Source: Curtobacterium sp. MCSS17_015 (lineage in GTDB: Bacteria > Actinomycetota > Actinomycetes > Actinomycetales > Microbacteriaceae). Taken from it: 64,000 bases of DNA. Below the pieces are notes generated by a model, which saw only the letters and a list, made by a program, of their open reading frames with translations, made no database searches and was not told the DNA's origin. Below are positions 26,246 through 34,920 of this stretch, piece by piece (within the stretch, counting starts at the first letter, position 1; each line of letters begins with the position of its first letter). The DNA lies in the NCBI RefSeq assembly GCF_003234265.2, contig NZ_CP126256.1, positions 620,001 through 684,000 on the forward strand, in the 5' to 3' direction. The position numbers and the translations under genes were made by a program.

Positions 26246-27100
26246 GTGAGCCGTCAGAAGTCCTGGAACGCCGATCCCGAACCGCTCCTCCGAGTCGGTC
26301 CCGGGTTCCGGCTCGACACGGTCGACCCCGACTCGACACCGGGGTTCCCCGGTCGCAAGATCGACGGGCTCGAGGCGCTCGCCGCCGGTGCCTCCCGCCT
26401 GGCTGCGCTGCAGGAACGGCTCTGGGCAGCGGCGACGGCGGGGGACCAGCGCCGCGTGCTGCTCGTCCTGCAGGCGATGGACACCGCGGGCAAGGGCGGC
26501 ATCGTCTCGCACGTGGTCGGCGCGGTCGATCCGAACGGCGTCCGCTACGCGGGCTTCAAGGCACCCACCGCCGAGGAGCGCGAGCACGACTTCCTCTGGC
26601 GCGTCGAACGGCAGCTGCCGGACGCGGGGCAACTCGGTGTCTTCGACCGGTCCCACTACGAGGACGTCCTGGTCCAGCGCGTCCGCGGGTTCGCCGAGCC
26701 GTCCGAGATCGAGCGGCGGTACGGGGCGATCGTCGACTTCGAGCACCGCCTCGCCGAGCAGGGCACGACGGTCGTCAAGGTGATGCTGCACATCTCGAAG
26801 GACGAGCAGCGTGAACGGCTCGGCGAGCGTCTCGACCGGCCGGACAAGCACTGGAAGTTCAACCCGGGCGACATCGACGACCGCCTGCTGTGGGACGACT
26901 ACCAGGACGCGTACCAGATCGTCTTCGACCGCACCTCGACGCCGCAGGCGCCGTGGTACGTCGTGCCGGCGAACCGCAAGTGGTACGCCCGTCTCGCCGT
27001 GCAGCAGCTCCTGCTGCGCGCCCTCGAGGACATGCGCCTCTCCTGGCCCGCCGCGGACTTCGACGTGGCCGAACAGCGGCAGCGGCTCGCCGCGTCCTGA
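26246..27100 (+). CDS. ppk2: Polyphosphate kinase 2 family protein
   Basis: 284 residues. Transfers phosphate between inorganic polyphosphate and (d)NMP/NDP, generally to regenerate nucleotides. Walker A is QAMDTAGKGG near residue 75, Walker B/lid motifs FDRSHYEDVLV near 135 and NRKWYARLAV near 247. The length suggests a one-domain PPK2 close to the AMP/ADP-phosphorylating class, but class assignment needs alignment. Start GTG 26246 has an ideal site CAGGAGG 4 nt upstream. Divergent from the esterase gene. A CAGGAT -10 candidate lies at 26215-26220. Confidence 0.93.
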   Translation: MSRQKSWNADPEPLLRVGPGFRLDTVDPDSTPGFPGRKIDGLEALAAGASRLAALQERLWAAATAGDQRRVLLVLQAMDTAGKGGIVSHVVGAVDPNGVRYAGFKAPTAEEREHDFLWRVERQLPDAGQLGVFDRSHYEDVLVQRVRGFAEPSEIERRYGAIVDFEHRLAEQGTTVVKVMLHISKDEQRERLGERLDRPDKHWKFNPGDIDDRLLWDDYQDAYQIVFDRTSTPQAPWYVVPANRKWYARLAVQQLLLRALEDMRLSWPAADFDVAEQRQRLAAS

Positions 27101-27365
27101 CCGAGCCGCCGGCCGCCGGGAGGCCCGCCCGCCTCCGTCTCCGACCCCGCCGGGCCACAGGGCTGGTCTCATCGCGCCCGGTCGCGTATGCTCGATCGGT
27201 CGGCCTTCGACACCGCGGCTGCGAGCCGCGGACGTGTTTGGGTGTTGTGTAGTTCGAGGGCTGGAATCGCGTCGATCGACGTTGCGATGAACCCCCTCTC
27301 CACGAACCGCCCCCGCCGATGTCGCTGCCGGGCTGCGTGGTACGTCTGCACCCCGGAAAGAACAC
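27101..27365 (+). promoter_or_regulatory. Promoter and long structured 5' leader of DEAD-box gene
   Basis: TATGCT (27187-27192) is a good -10; TGGTCT (27164-27169) is a weak -35 at 17 nt. Transcription from about 27199 gives a leader near 167 nt. It contains hairpin CCGCGGCT-GCG-AGCCGCGG (27213-27231) directly followed by a U/G-rich run (ACGTGTTTGGGTGTTGTG), which looks like an intrinsic terminator in the leader and may serve attenuation. Long leaders are common for cold-shock helicases. Confidence 0.5.
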
Positions 27366-29456
27366 ATGGCCCCGTACGACAAGGGCGCGAACTCCCGCGC
27401 TGACCGCTCCGACCGCACGCGTCACCCGAACGGCACCCCTGCCGCTCGCAGCGCCAAGCACCGCGGCTTCCGTGCCGCCGACCCGACCGCTCCGCGCCAG
27501 AAGCAGCGCTGGGACGCCGACGAACGTCGCTCCCGTCCGTCCTCGGGCGAGCGCCCGAACTGGGAGCCGCGCGACAGCCGCGGCAGCCGTCCCGCGTGGG
27601 AGCCGCGCGGTGCGGGCCGTCCCGCCCGCGGTTCGGACCGCGACGAGCGTGCGCCGCGTCGTGATGCCGACGAGCGTGCGCCGCGTCGCTTCGACCGCGA
27701 CGACCGTGCCCCGCGCTCGTTCGATCGCAACGACCGCGCTCCCCGTCGTGACGCCGACGAGCGCGCGCCGCGTCGCTTCGACCGCGACGACCGAGCCCCG
27801 CGTCGAGACAGCGACGACCGTGCCCCGCGTCGCTTCGATCGTGATGACCGTGCTCCGCGTCGCTTCGATCGTGATGACCGCGGGCCGCGTCGTGACAGCG
27901 ACGAGCGTGGGCCGCGGCGCTTCGACCGTGATGACCGTGCCCCGCGCTCGTTCAACCGCGATGACCGCGGGCCGCGTCGTGACAGCGATGACCGTGCCCC
28001 GCGTCGCTTCGACCGCGATGACCGTGCCCCGCGCTCGTTCAACCGTGACGATCGTGCTCCGCGTCGTGACGCCGACGAGCGTGCGCCGCGTCGCTTCGAC
28101 CGTGATGACCGCGCCCCGCGCAAGTCCGATCGCAACGACCGGGCACCCCGCTCGTTCGACCGCGACGAGCGGGCCCGGCGTCGCGACGACGCTCCCCGCG
28201 GACACTTCGTCCCGGCGGACGACGTCAAGCTCGAGAAGCTCCAGGCCGACTCCACTGTCGCGGCCGACGTCGAGGGCGTGACCTTCGGCGACCTCGGCAT
28301 CGGTGGCAACATCTCCCTTGCCCTGGCCGAGCTCGGCGCGAGCAGCCCGTTCCCGATCCAGGCCGCGACGATCCCCGACGTGCTCGCCGGCAAGGACGTC
28401 CTCGGCCGTGGCCGCACGGGCTCCGGCAAGACGATCGCGTTCGGCGCCCCGCTCGTCGAGAAGCTCATGGAGCACGGCGGCGGCACGAAGCGCAAGATGG
28501 GCCGCGCCCCGCGTGCGCTCATCCTCGCCCCGACCCGCGAGCTCGCCCTGCAGATCGACCGCACGGTGCAGCCGATCGCCCGGTCGGTGGGCCTCTTCAC
28601 GACCCAGATCTACGGCGGTGTGCCCTACGGGCGCCAGGAGGGTGCCCTCCAGCGGGGCGTCGACATCATCGTCGGCACCCCCGGCCGCGTGCAGGACCTC
28701 ATGAACAAGGGGACGCTCGACCTCAGCGAGGTCGTCATCTCCGTCCTCGACGAGGCCGACCACATGTGCGACCTCGGGTTCCTCGAGCCGGTGCAGGAGA
28801 TCCTCTCCGCAACGGCCGACGTCACCCCGCAGGGCAACCGGGCGCAGAAGCTCCTGTTCAGCGCGACGCTCGACACCCAGGTGGCGGCGCTCGTCGACGA
28901 GTTCCTGCACGAGCCGAGCGTGCACGAGGTCGCGGGTGAGGACCAGGCGTCCTCGACCATCGACCACCGCGTGCTCGTGGTCGAGCAGCGCGACAAGGAC
29001 CGCGTCCTCGAGGAGCTCGTCGCCGGCGAGGGCAAGACCATCGTCTTCGCCCGCACGCGTGCCTACGCCGAGCGTCTGGCCGACCAGTTCGAGGACGCCG
29101 GCATCCGTGCGACCTCCCTGCACGGTGACCTCAACCAGTCGCGCCGTACGCGCAACCTGCAGCTGCTCACGAGCGGCCGGGTGAACGTGCTCGTGGCCAC
29201 CGACGTCGCTGCGCGTGGCATCCACGTCGACGACGTCTCGCTCGTCGTGCAGGCCGATGCGCCCGACGACTACAAGGCGTACATGCACCGCTCCGGCCGC
29301 ACGGGTCGTGCCGGCAAGGAGGGCACCGTCGTCACGATCGTCCCGCGTGGCCGTCGCCGCAAGATCGAGGGCATCCTCGAGCACGCCGAGATCGAGGCGG
29401 ACCTCGTCGAGAGCGGTCCCGGCGACCGCATCATCGCTGAGCTCGCCGCGCGCTGA
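27366..29456 (+). CDS. DEAD-box RNA helicase with Arg/Asp-rich repeat N-terminus
   Basis: 696 residues. The first 300 are disordered: residues 1-90 basic, then about 91-276 hold 19 units of 9-10 residues of the form FDRDDRAPRR / DADERAPRR. The helicase core (about 305-696) has all motifs: FPIQAATIP, Walker A GRTGSGKT, PTREL, TPGR, LDEADHM, FSATLD and HRSGRTGRAG. It unwinds RNA in ribosome assembly or mRNA decay and acts in the cytosol. In most relatives such low-complexity tails are C-terminal, so an N-terminal tail of this size is notable. The charge pattern suggests RNA binding and condensate formation. ATG 27366 is preceded by a GGAAAGAAC site. RhlE/DeaD-like; the exact subfamily is not clear. 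Confidence 0.93.
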   Translation: MAPYDKGANSRADRSDRTRHPNGTPAARSAKHRGFRAADPTAPRQKQRWDADERRSRPSSGERPNWEPRDSRGSRPAWEPRGAGRPARGSDRDERAPRRDADERAPRRFDRDDRAPRSFDRNDRAPRRDADERAPRRFDRDDRAPRRDSDDRAPRRFDRDDRAPRRFDRDDRGPRRDSDERGPRRFDRDDRAPRSFNRDDRGPRRDSDDRAPRRFDRDDRAPRSFNRDDRAPRRDADERAPRRFDRDDRAPRKSDRNDRAPRSFDRDERARRRDDAPRGHFVPADDVKLEKLQADSTVAADVEGVTFGDLGIGGNISLALAELGASSPFPIQAATIPDVLAGKDVLGRGRTGSGKTIAFGAPLVEKLMEHGGGTKRKMGRAPRALILAPTRELALQIDRTVQPIARSVGLFTTQIYGGVPYGRQEGALQRGVDIIVGTPGRVQDLMNKGTLDLSEVVISVLDEADHMCDLGFLEPVQEILSATADVTPQGNRAQKLLFSATLDTQVAALVDEFLHEPSVHEVAGEDQASSTIDHRVLVVEQRDKDRVLEELVAGEGKTIVFARTRAYAERLADQFEDAGIRATSLHGDLNQSRRTRNLQLLTSGRVNVLVATDVAARGIHVDDVSLVVQADAPDDYKAYMHRSGRTGRAGKEGTVVTIVPRGRRRKIEGILEHAEIEADLVESGPGDRIIAELAAR
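27636..28190 (+). repeat. In-frame minisatellite coding 19 RDDRAPRR-type units
   Basis: Degenerate 27/30-bp tandem repeats, alternating between a 30-bp unit (FDRDDRAPRR) and a 27-bp unit (DADERAPRR or DSDDRAPRR). Codons vary while the amino acids are kept, which argues for selection on the protein rather than recent slippage. Confidence 0.9.
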
Positions 29457-29521
29457 CCTCGGCATCTGACCGACATCGAAGGCTCGGTCCGCGCTGGCGC
29501 GTCGCTCTGAGCGCCGCGCGT

Positions 29522-29559
29522 CCGGGAGGCCCGGTACCAGTCGGTACCGGGCCTCCCGG
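29522..29559. terminator. Terminator between DEAD-box and DinB-like genes
   Basis: A perfect 17-bp stem CCGGGAGGCCCGGTACC (29522-29538) / GGTACCGGGCCTCCCGG (29543-29559) with loop AGTC. It contains the GGGAGGCCCG arm shared by many terminators in this window. Confidence 0.85.
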
Positions 29560-29603
29560 CACCGCCGCCACACCGCCGCCACACCGCCGCCACACCGCTG
29601 GCG
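29560..29603. repeat. 11-bp tandem repeat
   Basis: Four copies of CACCGCCGCCA (starting at 29560, 29571, 29582 and 29593, the last degenerate) directly after the terminator. The rest of the gap to 29729 has no gene. Confidence 0.8.
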
Positions 29604-29729
29604 CGTCGTGTGCGGCCCGGCTGGTGGGGTCCAGCTCCCGTCCGTCGTCCACCCGCGGGACGAACAGGTGCGCGCACGTGCGACGCGATGCCGTTGCGCC
29701 TGTCGCCGCGGTTGCGTGTCGCGGAGGTG

Positions 29730-30242
29730 TCAGCGGTTGAAGAACAGCACCCCGCGCGCGTAGCCGGCCTGGCCGGCGTGCTGGACGCAGTCGTCGAGGA
29801 TGCTGACGAGGCGCACGCCGACGGTGACCGGCGGGTCGTAGTCCTCGTCGATGACGGTCTCGAGGTCCTCGGGCGACAGCGTCCCGAGGTACGACACGGT
29901 GCGTTCGTGCACGGCGGCGAGGTACCCGGTCAGGAGGTCGGCTGACGCGCGGACCCGGCCGACGTCGTCACGCGACATGCCGTAGCCGAGCGCCTCGGCG
30001 GGGAACGGCAGACCGAAGCGTCCGACCCAGCCGTCCGCGGTCCACACCTGTTCCGTTCCGGCGAGGGCGGCGATCTGGGAGTCCTGGCCGCGCGCGATGT
30101 GCCAGGCGAGCCAGGCGAGGGTGTTCGCCCCGGCGGCCGGTCGGGATGCGAGCTGGTCCTCGGACAGGCCGTCGACGGCACGTCCGACCGTCTCGGGCAC
30201 GCGGGAGAACGCTTCGACGAGGAGTTCGGCGGGAGTGGTCAT
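29730..30242 (-). CDS. DinB/DUF664 family protein
   Basis: 170 residues, a four-helix-bundle DinB-like fold of the DUF664 branch. The probable metal ligands are histidines in LAWHIARGQD (His48) and CVQHAGQAGY (near residue 155). Actinobacterial members include thiol-dependent (mycothiol) transferases, but the activity here is unknown. The ATG at 30242 has TACCGT 7 nt upstream, divergent from the same kind of box for sbcD, so both mRNAs look leaderless. Confidence 0.88.
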   Translation of the reverse strand: MTTPAELLVEAFSRVPETVGRAVDGLSEDQLASRPAAGANTLAWLAWHIARGQDSQIAALAGTEQVWTADGWVGRFGLPFPAEALGYGMSRDDVGRVRASADLLTGYLAAVHERTVSYLGTLSPEDLETVIDEDYDPPVTVGVRLVSILDDCVQHAGQAGYARGVLFFNR

Positions 30243-30249
30243 GCGACCG

Positions 30250-30344
30250 ACGGTACGCCGCTGTCCTCCACCGTCGTCCGGTGGCAGCCGGTCCTCCACG
30301 GGTTCCGCGTGGGCGCCCGGGATGTCCGCGGCGGCCGTTACCGT
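30250..30344. promoter_or_regulatory. Divergent leaderless promoters, dinB-like / sbcD
   Basis: Minus strand TACCGT (30250-30255), 7 nt before the ATG at 30242. Plus strand TACCGT (30339-30344), 7 nt before the sbcD ATG at 30352. Confidence 0.55.
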
Positions 30345-30351
30345 GGCTCGC

Positions 30352-31521
30352 ATGCGGATCCTGCACACCGGCGACTGGCACCTCGGGCGCACCCTCCTGG
30401 GCGCGGACCTGCTCGAGCACCAGGCGGCGTTCCTCGACCACCTCGTGCAGGTCGTCCGTGACAGATCGGTCGACCTCGTGGTCGTCGCGGGGGACGTCTA
30501 CGACCGGGCGATCCCACCGGTCGAGGCGGTCCGCATGCTCTCGCACGTGCTCGAACGCCTGGCCGAGACGGCGACGGTCGTCGTGACTCCCGGCAACCAC
30601 GACTCGGCGGTCCGACTCGGGTTCGGCGCCGGCGTGATGAGCGACCGCGTGCGGATCCTCGCCGAACCGTCGCGGCTGGCGGAACCGGTGCTGGTCGACA
30701 CGTCCGACGGTGGCGGCCCGGTCGCGGTGTACGGGGTGCCGTACCTGCAGCCCGACATGGTGCGGTACGCCCTCGCGCCGGTGCCCGACGAACCGCTCGC
30801 ACGCTCCCACCAGGCCGTCGTCGGTGCGGCGATGGACCGCGTGCGGAGCGACCTCGCCACCCGTACCGGGACCCGCTCGGTGGTCGTCGCGCACGCCTTC
30901 GTCGGTGGTGCGCTGCCGAGCGACAGCGAGCAGGACATCCGCGTCGGGGGTGTCGACCGGGTGGCCGAGTCCACCTTCGACGGCGTCGACTACGTCGCGC
31001 TCGGCCACCTGCACGGGCCGCAGCGCGTCGGAGCGGGGGACCGCATCCGCTACGCCGGGTCACCGCTGGCCTTCTCGTTCGGCGAGCGGAACCACACGAA
31101 GTCGGTGACCCTGGTCGACCTCGGCATCGACGGTGCCGTGTCCGTCGAACTCCTCCCGACACCCGTGCCCCGGCGGCTCGTGGACGTGCGCGGCAGCATC
31201 GAGCAGATCGAGTCCGGGGCGTTCGCCGAACACACCGACGCCTGGGTACGGGTCGCCGTGACGGACACCGTGCACCCCGAGCGCCTGTACGCCCGCGTGA
31301 AGGACCGGTTCCCGCACGCCCTCGCGATCACGCACGAGCCCGCCGACGCCCCCGACCGGTCGCCAGCGCGTGCCGTCAGCGCAACGTCCGACCCGGTGGA
31401 GGTCGCAGCGGACTTCGTCACCTACGCCACCGGTGGCGGCCCGGACGACGTGGAGCTCGCGATCCTCCGCGACGCCTACGAGTCCGCTGCCGCCGCGCTC
31501 GCCGAGCAGGGAGCACGCTGA
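30352..31521 (+). CDS. sbcD: SbcD nuclease subunit
   Basis: 389-residue Mre11-type metallophosphoesterase, the nuclease half of the SbcCD complex that cuts DNA hairpins and processes blocked ends. Metal-binding motifs HTGDWHLGR (residues 5-13), VVAGDVYDR (44-52), TPGNHDS (80-86) and ALGHLHGP (near 221) are all intact. Its stop codon overlaps the sbcC start by 1 nt (TGATG), giving tight coupling. In a genome rich in palindromes and minisatellites, SbcCD activity is directly relevant to their stability. Confidence 0.96.
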   Translation: MRILHTGDWHLGRTLLGADLLEHQAAFLDHLVQVVRDRSVDLVVVAGDVYDRAIPPVEAVRMLSHVLERLAETATVVVTPGNHDSAVRLGFGAGVMSDRVRILAEPSRLAEPVLVDTSDGGGPVAVYGVPYLQPDMVRYALAPVPDEPLARSHQAVVGAAMDRVRSDLATRTGTRSVVVAHAFVGGALPSDSEQDIRVGGVDRVAESTFDGVDYVALGHLHGPQRVGAGDRIRYAGSPLAFSFGERNHTKSVTLVDLGIDGAVSVELLPTPVPRRLVDVRGSIEQIESGAFAEHTDAWVRVAVTDTVHPERLYARVKDRFPHALAITHEPADAPDRSPARAVSATSDPVEVAADFVTYATGGGPDDVELAILRDAYESAAAALAEQGAR

Positions 31522-34500
31522 TGTACCTGCACCGCCTGGAGCTGCGTGCCGTCGGCCCGTACCCGGAACTCGTCTCGATCGACTTCGCGTCCCTCGCCGC
31601 GTCCGGGGTGTTCCTGCTCGAAGGTCCGACCGGGTCCGGCAAGTCCACGATCATCGACGCGGTCGTCTACGCGCTCTACGGCGGGCTCGCCGGCAGCGAC
31701 GCCAGCACGGACCGACTGCACAGCCAGCACGCCGACCCGGGCGTGGAGCCCTTCGTCGACCTCGTCTTCGAGACGAGCGCCGGCGTGTACCGGGTCCGCC
31801 GCACCCCGTCGTACGACCGACCGAAGCAGCGGGGGAGCGGCACGATCCGTCAGCAGGCCTCGGCGCAGCTCTGGCGTCTCGCCGATCCGGCGGACCTGGT
31901 GGGCGAGCCGCTGTCCCACCGCGCGCCGGAGATCGGTGCCGAGGTCGCCCGGGTCGTCGGACTCAACCGCGACCAGTTCCTGCAGACCGTCGTCCTGCCC
32001 CAGGGCGAGTTCGCCCGCTTCCTCCGGTCCCCGGGGGAAGACCGGCGCAGGCTCCTGCAGTCCCTGTTCGGCACGGCGGTCTACGACCGGACCGCCGACG
32101 AGCTCGCGGCACGTCGCCGGACCGCCCTCGCGGACGTCGAGGCAGCGGACGCCCGGGTGCGGGACGCACTCGGCAGGTTCCGTCAGGCGTCCGGGGACGA
32201 TGACGCCGACGAGTCGACCGCGCCCGACGTGGTGGTCGCGCTCCAGCAGGACGCCGCCGGACGCGAGCGTGCTCGTGCCGAGGCCGCGGTCGCTGCCGAG
32301 CAGGCCGTCTCCCACCTGCACGACGTGACGGCGCGCTCGGCGGCCGTCGACCGGCGCCGCGACCTGCTCCGCCGTCGGGACGCCGCTGCCGACGGAGCGC
32401 AGGTCGTCGCCGAGCACCGCACCGCCCTCGCACTGGCGGAGCACGCCGCCGTGGTCGTCGCGGTCGCCGACGGTGCGGCGTCGGCCGAGGACCGCCTGAC
32501 GGCACTGGTCGGAGAGCGCTCGACGGTCCGCGACCGACACGACCTCACCGACCCGGCACCCCGTGCGACCCACGACCGACTCGTCGGGGTCCTCACCGAC
32601 GTGCGGCACCTCGTCGAGCTCGAGCGGACCCTCGCCGAGCGGGCGACCGCTGTCGAGACCGCCACCGCCGACCTCGAACGGACGCAGGCGCGGCTGACAG
32701 AGGCGGTCGCCGCACTCGCCGACCGACCGGACGAGCGCGCCGAGATCGTCGCCACCGCCGCCCGCGCGGCCCAGACCGCGGCCGACGCCGGAGCCGCCGA
32801 ACGAGCGGTCGAGACGGCACAGGAGCTCGCTCGGCTGCTCGCCGCTCGTGACGCCGCCGCCGACAGCGCCGCGGTCGCCGCCACCGCCGTCGCGGAGTCC
32901 GTGACCGCCGCTTCCGCTGCCCTCGCAGCCGAGAACGACCTCCGTGCCCGTCGGATCGCGGGGCTCGCGGGCGAACTCGGCGGGGCGCTCACGCCCGGTG
33001 ATCCCTGCCCCGTCTGTGGCGCGGTCGAGCACCCGGCGGTGGCCCAGCCGCAGGACGACCACCCGAGTGCCGAGCAGATCGACCGCGCTGCAGCGGCTCG
33101 TGCCGACGCCGAACGCGGTCTCGCCGCCGCGACGGCGGACCACGCCGTCGCGCGGGCCGAACTCGCCCGTCTGACCGAGGCCGTCGGTGACCACGACGAC
33201 GAGTCCGTCGCACGGCAGCGCGATGATGCCGACGCCCGACTCACCGCGGCCCGTGTGGCGGCCAACGCCGTCGCCGAGCACGAGCGCCGACTGCAGGCCC
33301 ACGACCGCGCGACCCGGGCGCTCGAGGTGGACCACAACGACCTCGTCACCCGGAGTCGGGTCCTCGCCGACCGGATCGAGGGTGACCGTGTCCGTCTCGA
33401 CGAGGACGGCCAGCGCGTGCATTCCGCCCGGAACGTCGTGCTGGCGGCCGCGGGCGACGCAGCGGCCGGCGGGGCAGGGGCGGAAGCGCGGCGGGCAGCC
33501 GGTTCCGACGGGGACGGGGACGGGGATGACAGCCTGGCCGCAGTGGTCGAGCGGGTGGACGCCGTGACGACGGTCCTCCGTGCCCTGGCCGACCTCGACG
33601 ACCGGGTCACCGCGACCGAGCGCGACGTCGCCGACCGCAAGGCCGAGGTCGACGCCGCCGTGCAGGCGCAGGGGTTCACCGACGTCACGTCCGCACGGGC
33701 CGCCGCGCTCAGCCCAGCCGAAGCGGGACGACTCCGTGCACTCGTCGTGGCGGCGGACCGCGAGCACGCCGTGGTGGAGGCCGGACTGGCCGACCCTGCC
33801 GTGGTCGCCGCCGCCGAGGACCTCGCAGCACTCGACGCCGCTGCGCCTGGCGTCGCCGTGCTCGACCTCGACGCTGCCCGGACCACTCGGGACGCCGCCG
33901 CCGACGCCCTCGACGACGCCACCCGGGCCGCGGCCGCCGGGTCCGAACGTGCCGCCGCTGCTGAGCGGTGCGCCGCAGACCTGGCGCGGGCCGTCCGGGC
34001 GCGGGACACGACGAGCGCCGAGAGCCGGGCGGTGGTCCGTCTCGCCGACATCGCCTCCGCGGCGTTGAACGCCAACCCGACGGGCATCACCCTCGGCACC
34101 TACGTGCTCATGCGCCGGTTCGAGGACGTCGTGGCCGCCGCGAACGACCGACTGCGGGCGATGCTCGCGGGACGGTTCACCCTCGAGACCTCCGACGAGC
34201 GGGAGTCCGGCACCCGAGCACGTCGGACCGGCCTCGCACTGGCGGTCCGCGACCACCTCACCGACAGCACCCGGGACCCACGGAGCCTGTCCGGCGGCGA
34301 GACCTTCACGTTCTCGCTCTGCCTGGCGCTCGGGCTCGCCGACGTCGTGCAGGCCGAGGCCGGCGGGGTGTCACTCGGGACGTTGTTCGTCGACGAGGGC
34401 TTCGGCACCCTCGACCCCGAGACCCTCGACGACGTCATCGGGCAGCTGTCACGGCTGACGGCGGGCGGGCGCCAGGTCGGCATCGTCAGTCACGTCGAGG

Positions 34501-34580
34501 AACTCAAGCAGCGGATCCCGGAGCGCATCGCGGTACGACGCACGCCCGAGGGCGGTTCGCGCGTCACCACCACCGTCTGA
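31521..34580 (+). CDS. sbcC: SbcC ATPase subunit
   Basis: 1019-residue Rad50/SMC-type ATPase. N-terminal Walker A GPTGSGKSTIIDAV near residue 35, long coiled-coil arms (about 185-480 and 520-830) rich in Ala/Glu/Arg, a zinc hook CPVCG near residue 495, and C-terminal signature RSLSGGETF near 925 with Walker B LFVDEGFGTLD near 955. The complex tethers and opens DNA ends for SbcD. Co-transcribed with sbcD. Within the second arm, a short Asp/Gly run near residue 665 comes from a GACGGGGACGGGGA stretch. Confidence 0.95.
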   Translation: MYLHRLELRAVGPYPELVSIDFASLAASGVFLLEGPTGSGKSTIIDAVVYALYGGLAGSDASTDRLHSQHADPGVEPFVDLVFETSAGVYRVRRTPSYDRPKQRGSGTIRQQASAQLWRLADPADLVGEPLSHRAPEIGAEVARVVGLNRDQFLQTVVLPQGEFARFLRSPGEDRRRLLQSLFGTAVYDRTADELAARRRTALADVEAADARVRDALGRFRQASGDDDADESTAPDVVVALQQDAAGRERARAEAAVAAEQAVSHLHDVTARSAAVDRRRDLLRRRDAAADGAQVVAEHRTALALAEHAAVVVAVADGAASAEDRLTALVGERSTVRDRHDLTDPAPRATHDRLVGVLTDVRHLVELERTLAERATAVETATADLERTQARLTEAVAALADRPDERAEIVATAARAAQTAADAGAAERAVETAQELARLLAARDAAADSAAVAATAVAESVTAASAALAAENDLRARRIAGLAGELGGALTPGDPCPVCGAVEHPAVAQPQDDHPSAEQIDRAAAARADAERGLAAATADHAVARAELARLTEAVGDHDDESVARQRDDADARLTAARVAANAVAEHERRLQAHDRATRALEVDHNDLVTRSRVLADRIEGDRVRLDEDGQRVHSARNVVLAAAGDAAAGGAGAEARRAAGSDGDGDGDDSLAAVVERVDAVTTVLRALADLDDRVTATERDVADRKAEVDAAVQAQGFTDVTSARAAALSPAEAGRLRALVVAADREHAVVEAGLADPAVVAAAEDLAALDAAAPGVAVLDLDAARTTRDAAADALDDATRAAAAGSERAAAAERCAADLARAVRARDTTSAESRAVVRLADIASAALNANPTGITLGTYVLMRRFEDVVAAANDRLRAMLAGRFTLETSDERESGTRARRTGLALAVRDHLTDSTRDPRSLSGGETFTFSLCLALGLADVVQAEAGGVSLGTLFVDEGFGTLDPETLDDVIGQLSRLTAGGRQVGIVSHVEELKQRIPERIAVRRTPEGGSRVTTTV

Positions 34581-34627
34581 CCGGGACGCGCCAGCGCCCG
34601 AGCAGCCGACGCTCAGGCCGTGCTCGC

Positions 34628-34708
34628 CCGGACCGGTGCATGACCGGACCGGTGCGCGCCCGGCCCGGTGCATGCCCGGACCCGTGGGCGCCCGCTCCGG
34701 TGACATGA
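34628..34708. repeat. 16-bp tandem repeat after sbcC
   Basis: About five degenerate copies of a 16-bp unit, consensus CCGGACCGGTGCATGC, in the sbcC / sortase-operon convergent gap. Copies can fold on themselves (CCGG and GCATGC cores), so they may act as terminators. No spacer-repeat pattern of a CRISPR array. Confidence 0.75.
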
Positions 34709-34743
34709 GCATCAGCGCACGTCGGGCCCGTGTCCGGCTGCGG

Positions 34744-34920
34744 TCAGGGCGAGTGCGGAGCGTCGACGGTGCCGTCGGGCGGCGGCAGGATGTCGGCGGC
34801 GATCCACGGGAACACCCACGTGAACAGCGCGAAGACGACGGCGGCCAGGAGCACGAGCAGCTCGAGCACCTTGAGGGCGGTGGGTCCGGGCAGGATGCGC
34901 CAGACGAGGGGGAAGATCAC
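34744..34920 (-). CDS. Small membrane protein coupled to sortase E
   Basis: 58 residues, unknown function. One or two hydrophobic helices span residues 14-42 (LKVLELLVLLAAVVFALFTW), then a short acidic Pro-rich tail. The GTG start overlaps the sortase stop codon (GTGA, 4 nt), the typical coupling of two proteins that act together, so a sortase accessory role is plausible but unproven. I do not recognise a named family. Confidence 0.75.
   Translation of the reverse strand: MIFPLVWRILPGPTALKVLELLVLLAAVVFALFTWVFPWIAADILPPPDGTVDAPHSP

Noticed and set aside
27188..27403. 71-codon ORF in the leader of the DEAD-box gene
   Set aside because: Its ATG lies in the predicted -10 box TATGCT, so it could not be translated from that transcript; it runs into the helicase start without a ribosome site.
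34628..34708. Possible CRISPR array
   Set aside because: The 16-bp units are contiguous without unique spacers and no cas genes are present; same for the arrays at 25098 and 29560.
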